Origin: DATHAP01 sp963762865
Lineage (GTDB): Bacteria > Actinomycetota > Actinomycetes > JACCUZ01
Length of the DNA: 64,000 nucleotides
Assembly: GCA_963762865.1 (NCBI GenBank)
Contig: CAVXNC010000001.1
Coordinates: 89,695 to 153,694 of the forward strand
Direction of reading: 5' to 3'
Shown: positions 53,389 to 62,652 of the stretch, piece by piece
Position numbering within the stretch: the stretch's first letter is position 1
Layout: each line of letters starts with the position of its first letter
Position numbers and translations under genes: made by a program
Notes under the pieces: model-generated
The model's input: the letters and a program-made list of their open reading frames with translations, nothing else
The model's database searches: none
Told to the model about the DNA's origin: nothing

Positions 53389-54635
53389 GACAGCCGGCGC
53401 TCCAGCACCATGACCTCCACGGTGCCACCCTCGGGCACCTCGGTGACGTCCTCGGGCACCACGACCAGCGAGTTCGAGTGCGCCAGGTCGCCGACCAGGT
53501 GGGAGCCGTGACCGCCGACCGGCCGGACGACGTACCTCCCGTCGGCGACGTCGAGCCAGGCCCGGGCGAACTGGCGCTTGCCGGGCACCGAGGTCATCGC
53601 CTGCAGGCAGGTGGCGCGGACCACCGGGCGGTGCAGTGGCTCGACACCGAGCATCCGCCGGATGACCGGGCGGACGAACACCTCGAAGGAGACGAAGGAC
53701 GACACCGGGTTGCCGGGCAACGTGATGATCGGGGTGTTGTCGGGGCCGACCGTCCCGAAGCCCTGGGGCTTGCCGGGCTGCATCGCGACCCGCTCGAAGC
53801 GCACCGTCCCCAGGCGGGAGAGCACCTCCTTGACGACGTCGTACGCCCCCACGCTGACCCCGCCGCTGGTGAGCACGAGGTCGGCGCGGATCAGCTGGTC
53901 CTCGATCGCGTTCATCAATGACCGGTCGTCGTCGGGGACGATGCCCACCCGGAAGGCGGTGGCGCCGGCCTCCCGGGCCGCGGTGGTGAGGATGTAGGAG
54001 TTCGACTCGTGGATCTGGCCCGGCTCGGTCGGCGAGCCGGGCTCGACGAGCTCGCTGCCGGTCGAGAGGATCACGACTCGCGGGCGGGGCCGGACGACGA
54101 CCCGGTCGCGGCCCACCGCGGCGAGCAGGCCGAGCTGCCCCGGGCCGAGGCGGGTGCCGGCGTCGAGCACGACCTGCCCGGTCTTGACGTCCTCGCCCTG
54201 GCGGCGCACCGAGTTGCCCGCCTGCGGGGCCTGGGTGATGGTCACGGTCGCGATGCCGCCGTCGGTCCACTCGAGCGGCACCACGGCCTCCGCTCCGGGT
54301 GGCACCGGCGCGCCGGTCATGATCCGGACCGACATGCCTGGCTGCACGGTGTAGGTCGGGCGCGACCCGGCGGCGATGTCACCGACGACCGGGAGCTGCG
54401 CCGGGGTCGAGGGGCTGGCCTTCGCGACGTCGGCGAGCCGCACGGCGTAGCCGTCGACGGAGGAGTTGTCGAAGCGGGGCAGGTCGACGTCGGCGACGAC
54501 CGACTCGGCGAGGATGCAGCCGTGCGCGTCGAGCAGCTGGAGGTCCAGCGGCGCGATCGGCCGGATCCCTGAGAGCACGTCGGCCAGGTGCTGGTCGACG
54601 CTCTTGAGAGCGTCCTCGGCGATGGGTGCGCTCAC
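53385..54635 (-). CDS. glp: MoeA/gephyrin-like protein (Glp)
   Basis: A 416-residue gephyrin-type protein with MoeA domains I-IV: DLPRFDNSSVDGYAVRLAD near the N-terminus, SGGVSVGAYDVVKEVL and LPGNPVSSFVSFEVFVRP in the MPT-binding domain. In Corynebacterium the paralogue in this exact neighbourhood (Glp) is a cell-division protein partnering the GlpR membrane protein, rather than a plain molybdate insertase. The adjacent moaC/moaB still allow a MoeA role. GTG 54635 overlaps the galU stop. Confidence 0.86.
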   Translation of the reverse strand: MSAPIAEDALKSVDQHLADVLSGIRPIAPLDLQLLDAHGCILAESVVADVDLPRFDNSSVDGYAVRLADVAKASPSTPAQLPVVGDIAAGSRPTYTVQPGMSVRIMTGAPVPPGAEAVVPLEWTDGGIATVTITQAPQAGNSVRRQGEDVKTGQVVLDAGTRLGPGQLGLLAAVGRDRVVVRPRPRVVILSTGSELVEPGSPTEPGQIHESNSYILTTAAREAGATAFRVGIVPDDDRSLMNAIEDQLIRADLVLTSGGVSVGAYDVVKEVLSRLGTVRFERVAMQPGKPQGFGTVGPDNTPIITLPGNPVSSFVSFEVFVRPVIRRMLGVEPLHRPVVRATCLQAMTSVPGKRQFARAWLDVADGRYVVRPVGGHGSHLVGDLAHSNSLVVVPEDVTEVPEGGTVEVMVLERRLS

Positions 54636-55522
54636 CGGGGCAGGCCGTCCACGAACTCGCGCAGCCAGCTGGTGAAGTCCGGACCGAGGTCGGCACGCTC
54701 GCTCGCCAGCCGGACGACGGTCTTGAGGTAGTCCAGCCGGTCGCCGGTGTCGTACCGGCGACCCTCGAAGACCACACCGTGCACCGGGCCGTGCTCGCCG
54801 GACTCGGCCATCGTCCGCAGCGCGTCGGTGATCTGGATCTCGCCACCCCGGCCGGGCTCGGTGGTGCGCAGCACGTCGAAGACGCCGGGGTCCAGGACGT
54901 AGCGCCCGATGATGGCCAGGTCGCTGGGCGCCTCCTCCAGCGGTGGCTTCTCTACCAGCCCGGTGACCTTGACGACGTCGGAGCCGTCGGCGTCCTCGAT
55001 CGACGCGCAGCCGTAGAGGTGGATCTGCTCCTTGGGCACCCGCATCAGGGCGATGACGCTGCCGCCCTCGCGGTCGCGGATGTCGAGCATCCGCTGCAGC
55101 AGGGGGTCACGGGGGTCGATCAGGTCGTCGCCGAGGAGCACCGCGAACGGCTCCTGCCCGACGTGCCGCTCGGCGCAGCCGATCGCGTGGCCGAGTCCGC
55201 GCGGGTCGCCCTGGCGGGTGTAGTGCAGGTCCGCGATGACGGCGCTCTCCCGCACGCGGGCCAGCCGCTCGGTGTCACCCTTGGCCTCGAGGGCGGCCTC
55301 GAGCTCCCAGTTGTGGTCGAAGTGGTTCTCGATCGCGTTCTTGTTGCGGCCCGTGACGAGCAGGACGTCGTCCAGCCCCGCGGCCACGGCCTCCTCGACG
55401 ACGTACTGGATCGCGGGCTTGTCGACGATCGGCAGCATCTCTTTGGGCGTGGCCTTGGTCGCCGGCAGGAACCGGGTGCCGAGACCGGCGACCGTGACGA
55501 CGGCCTTGGTGACCTTGCTCAT
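54632..55522 (-). CDS. galU: UTP-glucose-1-phosphate uridylyltransferase
   Basis: GalU makes UDP-glucose for wall polymers, glycogen and trehalose. The 296-residue product has VVTVAGLGTRFLPATKATPKEMLPIVDKPAI (with Val-Ala where Ala-Ala or Pro-Ala is commoner), LLGDDLIDPRDPLLQRM and TGLVEKPPLEEAPSDLAIIGRYVLDPGVF. It is first in the minus-strand galU-glp-moaC-moaB unit and could also supply precursor for the GT2-type synthase. Confidence 0.95.
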   Translation of the reverse strand: MSKVTKAVVTVAGLGTRFLPATKATPKEMLPIVDKPAIQYVVEEAVAAGLDDVLLVTGRNKNAIENHFDHNWELEAALEAKGDTERLARVRESAVIADLHYTRQGDPRGLGHAIGCAERHVGQEPFAVLLGDDLIDPRDPLLQRMLDIRDREGGSVIALMRVPKEQIHLYGCASIEDADGSDVVKVTGLVEKPPLEEAPSDLAIIGRYVLDPGVFDVLRTTEPGRGGEIQITDALRTMAESGEHGPVHGVVFEGRRYDTGDRLDYLKTVVRLASERADLGPDFTSWLREFVDGLPR

Positions 55523-55533
55523 GCGAACGAACC

Positions 55534-57495
55534 CTAACGGGCGACCTCCTGGTCGGCGCCGGGCACGTGCCAGCGGTCGCGGCCGCCGTTCTTGGCGACG
55601 TAGAGCGCCTTGTCCGCGGCCCGCATCAGGGTCGCCGGGCTGGACCCGTGCTCGGGGAAGGCCGCTCCGCCGACGGACACGGTCACGTCCAGCGGCTCCT
55701 CGCCCTCCTGCCGGAAGGGTTCGCGTCGGACCGCCTGGCAGATGCGGTCGGCGAGCTGTGCGGCGCCCTCGACGGTGGTCTCCGGCAGGACCACGACGAA
55801 CTCCTCGCCGCCGTAGCGCGCGAAGGTGTCCACCTCGCGGATCTGCTCCTGCACCCGGCTGGCCAGCTCGCGCAGCACGGTGTCGCCGCGCTGGTGGCCG
55901 TGGACGTCGTTGACCAGCTTGAAGTGGTCGAGGTCGAGCATCAGCACGGCCAGCGGCCGGTCGAACCGGGTGGACCGCTCGATCTCGCGGGCCAGGCTCA
56001 TCGAGAGGTAGCGGAAGTTCCAGAGCCCGGTGAGCGGGTCGGTCGTGGACAGCCGCTGCGCCTCGTTGTGGAAGTGCACGTTGTCGATTGCGATGCTCGC
56101 CTGGCCGGCCAGCGTCGTCAGGGCCTCCTCGTCGGTGGTGTCGAAGGACCGGCGGTCGGTGCGGTCGTAGAGGGCGATGACGCCGACGGTCGAGCCCATG
56201 CTGACGAGCGGCACCGCCAGGACGTCACCGGCGGGCGGCTCGCCCGCGACGGGCGTCAGCAGGTCGCCGGTGCCGATCCGGCCGCGGACGGGGGTCCCGC
56301 GCGACACGACGCGGCCGAGCACGCCCTGCCCCGGCGGGATGACGGCGGGCGCGAGCATCCCGGCCTCGTGCAGCCCCTGCTCGGCCAGCAGCTCGAGCTG
56401 GTCGCCGCGGCGGTAGAGCACGACACCGGCCGTCGCACCGAGCGTCGCCGTCGCGGTCTCGAGGACGACGGAGAGCAGCCCGTCGAGGTCGTGCGTGCTT
56501 CGCAGCGCCTCGCCGATGCGCTCGAGGCTGTCGTGCAGGTCGGCACGGCTGCGCTCGAGCTCACCAAGGCTCTTTCGCAGCTCGCCGGTCATCTGGTTGA
56601 AGGCGCTGCCGAGCCGGCCGGCCTCGCCCTCGTCGCTCGCGGCGATCGAGGTGTCGAGGTCGCCCTGCGCGACCCGCTCGGCGGCCTCGGTGAGGTCGGT
56701 GAAGGGCTGGCTCAGGCCGCGGGCGACGACGCTGACGAGCAGCCCGGCCGCCAGTGCGCCGGCCAGCAGGATGGCGCCGACCAGCAACGCCGTTCGGCCG
56801 CTGCCGGTGTCCTCCACCGCGACGACCACGGTGAACGGAGCGCCACGCGCCGGACCCCGGACACCCAGGCTCCAGCCGTCGGCGTCGACGGAGCCGGTCC
56901 GGCCGTCCACTGCCGACGCCACCGCCTCGGCAGCGGTGCCCGACAGGCTGCTCGCCACGACCTGCCCGTCCGAGAGCAGGACGATCTCTCCGTCAGTGCC
57001 GGCGCGGCGGCGCAGGTCGCCCATGCCGTCGGCGTCGAGCCGGAGCGCGACGACGCTCGACGCGACGCCGTCGACACCGTCGACGGGGACGATGTCGGCG
57101 ACGACCGCGGCCGAGACACCGGCACCCCGTGCTCGCGAGCAGCTCGGCAGCTGCGAGACGTCGAGCCCGGCCGGCAGCGTGCCGCTCTCGGCGACGACCT
57201 GGCCGCCCGGGCCGAGCAGCGCCGCGTAGTCGCCGTAGGACGGCGCGACCGCCGCGCCAACCGCCTGGTCGGGCGAGGTGCCGCCGGCCTCGAAGCCCAC
57301 GTCGCGTGCCAGGAGGCCGGCGAGGGTGCAGTCGTCGGCCAGCTCCGCGGCCACCGCGTCGGTGGAGGCGTCGAGCGACGCCAGCCTGTCGTCGCCGGCG
57401 CCCATCACCACCGCGGTCACCACGAGGACACCCACGATGATCGGCACCAGGAAGAGGGCGCCGAGGACGAGCCAGAGCCGGGTGCGAAGGCTCAT
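55534..57495 (-). CDS. Diguanylate cyclase with extracellular sensor, HAMP and GAF domains
   Basis: A 653-residue membrane protein: N-terminal helix (about 8-30), extracytoplasmic sensor (about 31-225), second helix (about 226-250), HAMP (about 250-305), GAF (about 330-480) and a GGDEF domain (about 490-645). The catalytic motif is GGEEF. REVD, five residues upstream, matches the RxxD inhibitory site. So it is probably an active, feedback-regulated c-di-GMP synthase. Divergent from the 5-FTHF cyclo-ligase gene. Confidence 0.93.
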   Translation of the reverse strand: MSLRTRLWLVLGALFLVPIIVGVLVVTAVVMGAGDDRLASLDASTDAVAAELADDCTLAGLLARDVGFEAGGTSPDQAVGAAVAPSYGDYAALLGPGGQVVAESGTLPAGLDVSQLPSCSRARGAGVSAAVVADIVPVDGVDGVASSVVALRLDADGMGDLRRRAGTDGEIVLLSDGQVVASSLSGTAAEAVASAVDGRTGSVDADGWSLGVRGPARGAPFTVVVAVEDTGSGRTALLVGAILLAGALAAGLLVSVVARGLSQPFTDLTEAAERVAQGDLDTSIAASDEGEAGRLGSAFNQMTGELRKSLGELERSRADLHDSLERIGEALRSTHDLDGLLSVVLETATATLGATAGVVLYRRGDQLELLAEQGLHEAGMLAPAVIPPGQGVLGRVVSRGTPVRGRIGTGDLLTPVAGEPPAGDVLAVPLVSMGSTVGVIALYDRTDRRSFDTTDEEALTTLAGQASIAIDNVHFHNEAQRLSTTDPLTGLWNFRYLSMSLAREIERSTRFDRPLAVLMLDLDHFKLVNDVHGHQRGDTVLRELASRVQEQIREVDTFARYGGEEFVVVLPETTVEGAAQLADRICQAVRREPFRQEGEEPLDVTVSVGGAAFPEHGSSPATLMRAADKALYVAKNGGRDRWHVPGADQEVAR

Positions 57496-57522
57496 GATCG
57501 CCCCCCGACCGGTCCGACTGGG

Positions 57523-58146
57523 ATGATCGCCCCCGTGGAGACGGCGGCGGCGGCAAAGGCGGGGTTACGGGCAGCCGTGCTCGCCGCCCGCCGCTCCGCC
57601 GGTGCGGAGCAGAGGGCGCGTGCGTCGGCGCAGCTCACCCGTCGCGTGCTGGACCTCCCGGTCGTCGAGGCGGCGCACTGCGTGGCCGCATATGTGTCTT
57701 TCGGCACGGAACCGTCGACCGCTGAGCTCCTGGCAGGGATCTCGTCGAGATCGGTCCCCGTGCTGCTTCCGGTCCTGCGTGCCGACCTCGACCTGGACTG
57801 GGCAATCTATGACGGAACGCACCACTTGACGCAAGGGCTTGGGGGGGTCAGGTCGCCGGACGGCCAGGCTCTCGGGCTGGACGCGCTGGCTCAGGCGGAC
57901 GTCGTCGTGGTCCCTGCCCTGGCCGTCGACCGGCACGGGCACCGGCTCGGCCGCGGCGGCGGGTCCTACGACCGTGCCCTGGCGAGGGCCGCTCCCGGTG
58001 CGGTCGTGGTCGCCCCGGTCTACGAGGACGAGCTCCTCGACGACGTACCGGCGGAGGCCCACGACCGGCCCGTCCACCTCGCCGTGCTGCCCTCCGGCGT
58101 GCAGGACCTGCGGGACCGCCCACCACGGGACGGACCGGGCACGTGA
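57523..58146 (+). CDS. 5-formyltetrahydrofolate cyclo-ligase
   Basis: The enzyme converts 5-formyl-THF to 5,10-methenyl-THF using ATP. The 207-residue product shows the LRAAVLAARRS N-terminus, YVSFGTEPST and the C-terminal phosphate loop DRHGHRLGRGGGSYDRAL. ATG 57523 and GTG 57535 are both possible starts. The stop overlaps the antiporter start (GTGA). This gene commonly neighbours galU in actinobacteria. Confidence 0.92.
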   Translation: MIAPVETAAAAKAGLRAAVLAARRSAGAEQRARASAQLTRRVLDLPVVEAAHCVAAYVSFGTEPSTAELLAGISSRSVPVLLPVLRADLDLDWAIYDGTHHLTQGLGGVRSPDGQALGLDALAQADVVVVPALAVDRHGHRLGRGGGSYDRALARAAPGAVVVAPVYEDELLDDVPAEAHDRPVHLAVLPSGVQDLRDRPPRDGPGT

Positions 58147-59717
58147 GCATCGAGGAGCTCGACGTCCTGCTGCTCGTCGGGTCGGTCGTGCTGCTGGTCG
58201 CGATCGCCGCGGTCCGGCTCGCCGTGGGCAGCGGGCTGCCGACCCTGCTGCTCTACCTCGGCCTGGGCCTGCTGCTCGGCGAGGACGCGCTCGGCCTGGA
58301 GTTCGACGACGCCGAGCTGGCGCGGGCGATGGGCTACGCCGCTCTCGTGCTGATCCTGGCCGAGGGCGGTCTGACCACGCACTGGCGGGAGATCCGGCCG
58401 GCGGTCCCGGCCGCGGCGTCGCTGGCCGTCGTCGGCACCGGCATCTCGGTGGGGGTGGTCGGTCTCGCCTCGCACGTCCTGCTCGACCTCGGCTGGCGCG
58501 ACGCGCTGCTGGTCGGTGCGGTGCTCTCGCCCACCGACTCGGCGGCCGTCTTCTCGGTGCTGCGCCGGGTGCCGCTGCCGCCGCGGCTCGGAGGCCTGCT
58601 CGAGGCCGAGTCGGGCTTCAACGACGCGCCGGTGATCATCCTGGTGGTCGCGCTCGCCGGGTCGGAGGCGCTGACCTGGTGGGAGCTCCTGGGCCTGATC
58701 GGCTACGAGCTGGCGCTCGGCGCCGTGGTGGGCGTCGCGGTCGGCTGGGCCGGGGCATGGGGGGTGCGGCGGATCGCGCTGCCGTCGTCGGGCCTCTACC
58801 CGCTGGCGGTGCTGACGCTGTGCGTGACGGCGTACGGCGCCGCGGCGGTCGCGCACGCCAGCGGCTTCCTCGCGGTGTACGTCGCGGCGCTCGTCCTGGG
58901 CAACTCGCGGCTGCCGCACCGGCCGGCGACCCGTGGCTTCGTGGAGGGCGTCGGCTGGCTGTCGCAGATCGGGCTCTTCGTGATGCTGGGGCTGCTGGCG
59001 ACGCCGTCGGAGCTGGGTGGGTCGATCCTGCCGGCCCTCGGCGTGGGGCTCGTGCTGCTCGTGGTGGCCCGGCCGGTGTCGGTCCTGCTGTCGCTGCTGC
59101 CCTTCGGCTACCGGCGCCCGCCCTCCGACCCGACCGCCCTCGACCCGGTGGACGACGCGCCGGCTGACGGCGGACCCCGCTTCCTGTGGCGGCTGCCGAC
59201 GAGCTGGCCGGAACGGGCGCTGCTCTCCTGGGCCGGCTTGCGGGGCGCGGTGCCGGTCGTCCTCGCCACGGTCCCGGCCGACGACGACGTCTTCAACCTG
59301 GTCTTCGTCCTGGTGGTCGTCTTCACGATCGTGCAGGCGCCGACGCTGCCCTGGGTGGCGCGGCGGCTCGGCGTGGCCGCGTCGGGCGAGATGCTGGAGC
59401 TCGACATCGAGTCCTCGCCGCTGACCCGGCTGGACGCCGACCTGCTGCAGGTGTCGGTGCAGCCGGGGTCGCGCCTGGTGGGTGTCGAGGTCTTCGAGCT
59501 CGCCCTGCCGGAGGGCGCGGCGGTGACGCTGGTGGTCCGCGAGGGCCGGGCCTTCGTGCCCCGTCCCTCCACGCCGCTGCGGGCCGGCGACGACCTCATC
59601 CTGGTGGCGACCGAGCAGGTGCGCGGTGATGTCGAGCGTCGGCTGCGGCTGGTGTCCCGCGGCGGCCGGCTGGCCGGCTGGCACCACCCCGGCCGCCGGC
59701 CCCGCCGCCGCCCCTGA
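58143..59717 (+). CDS. Potassium/proton antiporter (CvrA/NhaP2 type) with TrkA-C domain
   Basis: A 524-residue CPA1-family antiporter: 12-13 membrane segments (about 8-400), LSPTDSAAVFSVLRRV and ESGFNDAPVIILVV (ion-site Asp in FNDAP), then a cytosolic TrkA_C domain (about 420-505) with LLQVSVQPGSRLVGVEVFEL. It exchanges K+ or Na+ for protons. Only 4 bases separate its stop from the convergent secDF stop. The start is GTG 58143. Confidence 0.92.
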   Translation: MSIEELDVLLLVGSVVLLVAIAAVRLAVGSGLPTLLLYLGLGLLLGEDALGLEFDDAELARAMGYAALVLILAEGGLTTHWREIRPAVPAAASLAVVGTGISVGVVGLASHVLLDLGWRDALLVGAVLSPTDSAAVFSVLRRVPLPPRLGGLLEAESGFNDAPVIILVVALAGSEALTWWELLGLIGYELALGAVVGVAVGWAGAWGVRRIALPSSGLYPLAVLTLCVTAYGAAAVAHASGFLAVYVAALVLGNSRLPHRPATRGFVEGVGWLSQIGLFVMLGLLATPSELGGSILPALGVGLVLLVVARPVSVLLSLLPFGYRRPPSDPTALDPVDDAPADGGPRFLWRLPTSWPERALLSWAGLRGAVPVVLATVPADDDVFNLVFVLVVVFTIVQAPTLPWVARRLGVAASGEMLELDIESSPLTRLDADLLQVSVQPGSRLVGVEVFELALPEGAAVTLVVREGRAFVPRPSTPLRAGDDLILVATEQVRGDVERRLRLVSRGGRLAGWHHPGRRPRRRP

Positions 59718-59721
59718 CCGG

Positions 59722-62073
59722 TCAGACCACCGCGCCGCTGCTGTCGCGCTGCACCCGTCGCTGCGACGGCGAGGGCTTCTGCGCCGGCGGCGGTGACGGG
59801 CTGCGCTTCTCCAGCTCGATGGCCAGCGGCGAGGCCGTGAACATCGAGGAGTAGGTCCCGACGCCGATGCCGATCAGCAGCGCCAGCGCGAAGTCGGTCA
59901 GCGAGTCGCCACCCAGCACCGCGAGCGCGGTCAGGATGAAGACCGCTCCCAGTCCGGTGTTGACCGTACGCGGCACCGTCTGCAGCACGGCAGAGTTGAC
60001 CGTCCGGGCGAAGCCGTCCTTCCGACCGACGGCCCACAGCTCGCGCACCCGGTCGAAGACGACCACCGAGTCGTTGACCGAGTAGCCGATGACCGTCAGC
60101 AGGGCCGCGAGGAAGACGCCGTCGATCGGCTTGCCCAGCCACGCGAAGATGCCCACGAGCACGATCACGTCGTGCGCCATCGCGGCCACGGCCGACGCAC
60201 CGAGCGTCCACCGGAAGCGGAACGCCAGGTAGAGCAGCTGCGCACCCAGCGCCACCGCCAGCGCGATCAGCGCCTTGTTGCGCAGCTCGTCGCCGAGGCT
60301 CGGCCCGATGAGCTCGTCGCGCTCCTTGGTCACCTCGCCACCCGAGGCGTCGCCGAGCGCCTGCTGGATCTCGACCACGTCGTCGTTGGTGAGCTCGCCG
60401 GTGCGCACCGAGATGTTGTCCTCGCCGCTCTCCTGCACGACCGCCCGCGGGAAGCCGGCGTCGGCCACCACCTCCCGGGCGGTGTCGACCGACAGCGGCG
60501 CCGTCGCGGAGTACTCCACCAGCCGGCCGCCGGTGAACTCCACACCGAGGTCGAGCCCGCGCCAGAAGATGCCCGCCCCGGCGAGCACCAGCACGACGGC
60601 CGACCCGGCGAGCAGCTTGCGGCCGTGCTTCATCAGGTCCGGGTCGTGCTCGGTGAGCCAGGTGCGCACCCGGCCGACGGACGCCATGCCGCTGACCTCC
60701 GGCCGGGTCGTGACCCAGCGCTTGGCGACCGCCCACTCGGCGAGCACCCGCGTCACGACCAGCGCCGAGACCATCGACGCGAGGACACCGATCGACAGCG
60801 TCACGCCGAAGCCACGCACCGGCCCGGAGGCCAGGAAGAAGAGCAGCCCCGCGGCCAGCAGGGTCGTCACGTTGGAGTCGAGGATCGCCGTCCACGCCTT
60901 GGCGAAACCGGTCGACAGCGCGGTCCGCAGGCCCTTCTTCGGCGCGGCGGCGTACTCCTCTCTGGCTCGTTCGAAGACCAGCACGTTGGCGTCGATCGCC
61001 ATGCCGATCGCGAGCACGAAGCCGGCCAGGCCGGGCAGCGTCAGGGTCGCGCCGAGAGCGACGAGCGCGGCGTACGAGATCAGGGCGTAGCCGGCGAGGG
61101 CGATCGTCGCGAGACCGCCGAGCAACCGGTAGATGACGATGATGAAGAGCCCGGTGAGGGCGACACCGATGACGGCCGCCTTCGCGCTCGCGTCGATCGC
61201 CGCCTCGCCGAGGGTCGGGCCGACGGTCCGCTGCTCGATGACCTCGACCGGCACCGGCAGCGCACCGCCGCGGATCAGGACCGCGAGCTCCTTGGCCTCC
61301 TCGGTCGTGAACTGACCGGTGATCTGCGTCGAGCCGCCGACGATGCCGACGTCGCACGGGACGTCCTCGTTGACCTGCGGCGAGGAGATCACCTGGTCGT
61401 CGAGCATGATCGCGACGCGGCGCCGCGGGTCGCCGAAGGGCTGGCACGCGGCGTCACCCGTGATGCGCGCCCACTCGTCACCACCGTTGCCGCGGAAGTC
61501 GATCGTGACGTACCAGCCACCTCCGCCCTGGGCGTCGATGACCGCCTCGGCACCCTTCACCTGCTCGCCGGTGAGCGCGACCTTCCCGATCCGCACCGGC
61601 TGGCCGTCCTCGTCGTCGACGACGTTCTCGTCGGCCGTTGGTGACGGCGACGCGGACGGCGAGGGCGACTCGGACGCGTCCGTCGACGTCGGTGACGGCG
61701 ACGGAGTCGGCTGTGCCGGGTCGGGCACCCCGAGCACCGGGTGGAAGGTCAGCTGCGCGGTGCGGCCGATGACCTCGGCGGCCTCGCGCGGGTCCTGCAC
61801 GCCGGGCAGCTCGACGATGATCCGACGGTCGCCGGAGCGGGTCAGCGACGGCTCGGAGACACCGAGGGCGTCGACCCGTCGGCGCAGCACCTCGACCGCG
61901 CGGTCGGTGGCCTCCTTGGTCGCCTTGGTGGTCGGCGAGTCCTGGGTCTCGAGGACGATCTGGGTGCCGCCGCGCAGGTCGAGCCCGAGGCGGGCCGGCG
62001 TGGTCAGGGTGAAGTAGACGGAAGCGGCGAGGATGCCCAGCGCGACGAGCGCGCGGACGGCTGGTGCGGACAT
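59722..62073 (-). CDS. secDF: Fused protein translocase subunit SecDF
   Basis: A 783-residue fusion of SecD and SecF that pulls secreted proteins across the membrane using the proton gradient. SecD half: LGLDLRGGTQIVLE, P1 domain with a Pro/Ser/Thr/Asp-rich insert (about 125-148) and the membrane core GFVLAIGMAIDANVLVFERAREE. SecF half: LDLGVEFTGGRLVEYSA and VIGYSVNDSVVVFDRVREL. The common actinobacterial arrangement has separate secD and secF behind yajC; here they are fused and no yajC is adjacent. Converges on the antiporter. Confidence 0.94.
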   Translation of the reverse strand: MSAPAVRALVALGILAASVYFTLTTPARLGLDLRGGTQIVLETQDSPTTKATKEATDRAVEVLRRRVDALGVSEPSLTRSGDRRIIVELPGVQDPREAAEVIGRTAQLTFHPVLGVPDPAQPTPSPSPTSTDASESPSPSASPSPTADENVVDDEDGQPVRIGKVALTGEQVKGAEAVIDAQGGGGWYVTIDFRGNGGDEWARITGDAACQPFGDPRRRVAIMLDDQVISSPQVNEDVPCDVGIVGGSTQITGQFTTEEAKELAVLIRGGALPVPVEVIEQRTVGPTLGEAAIDASAKAAVIGVALTGLFIIVIYRLLGGLATIALAGYALISYAALVALGATLTLPGLAGFVLAIGMAIDANVLVFERAREEYAAAPKKGLRTALSTGFAKAWTAILDSNVTTLLAAGLLFFLASGPVRGFGVTLSIGVLASMVSALVVTRVLAEWAVAKRWVTTRPEVSGMASVGRVRTWLTEHDPDLMKHGRKLLAGSAVVLVLAGAGIFWRGLDLGVEFTGGRLVEYSATAPLSVDTAREVVADAGFPRAVVQESGEDNISVRTGELTNDDVVEIQQALGDASGGEVTKERDELIGPSLGDELRNKALIALAVALGAQLLYLAFRFRWTLGASAVAAMAHDVIVLVGIFAWLGKPIDGVFLAALLTVIGYSVNDSVVVFDRVRELWAVGRKDGFARTVNSAVLQTVPRTVNTGLGAVFILTALAVLGGDSLTDFALALLIGIGVGTYSSMFTASPLAIELEKRSPSPPPAQKPSPSQRRVQRDSSGAVV

Positions 62074-62130
62074 GGTGGTGCTCCGGGGCTGGGGTCGCGG
62101 CGCGGCGCGCGCGAAGGGCGGACGGTCGGC

Positions 62131-62553
62131 TCAGGCGCAGGCGGGAGCCGGGGGTCCGCGTCCGCTGCGGATCCCGGTCGTACGTCCGACAAGAGCTCTG
62201 TCCACGTGGTCGCGGCGGACCCACCAGGCCGCGGCGACCAGCAGCACCACCGCGGCCAGGGCGCCCACCGGGACGTGGCCCGGCCCGAGCTCTCCGGCGC
62301 GCTCCGAGGCGGCCGTGACGATGCCCTCGGTCTCGGAGCCGCCGTGCTGCCCCCGGCGGACCGCGGTGTCCCGCAGCTCCCGACCGGCGGTGACCCGGCC
62401 GGGCGGCGCCTGGCTCGTGGTCTGGGTCGCACCGGTGACCGCCTGCCGGGCCGCCACGGCCACCGAGCCCGCCACGGTCGCACCCAGGGGCGCGAGCAGC
62501 GCGGCGAGGGCGGCCAGCAGGGCCACCAGCGGCTGACGGGTGAGACGAGGCAT
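62131..62553 (-). CDS. Hypothetical membrane protein (140 aa)
   Basis: A small protein with an N-terminal hydrophobic helix (about 8-33) that may be a signal anchor, a polar loop and a second helix (about 96-111) followed by WWVRRDHVDR. I do not recognise a family. It is 57 bases upstream of secDF on the same strand, the place where yajC would usually stand, but the sequence does not resemble YajC. Coding status is supported only by frame and position. Confidence 0.45.
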   Translation of the reverse strand: MPRLTRQPLVALLAALAALLAPLGATVAGSVAVAARQAVTGATQTTSQAPPGRVTAGRELRDTAVRRGQHGGSETEGIVTAASERAGELGPGHVPVGALAAVVLLVAAAWWVRRDHVDRALVGRTTGIRSGRGPPAPACA

Positions 62554-62652
62554 CGGTCGGTCAGCCTACGCGGGCGCCGACCACTGGCAGGCCCAGATGT
62601 GCGCGTCTGCACCAGACACGCCGGCCGGGCGGTGTGTCAGCGCACAGTGGAT

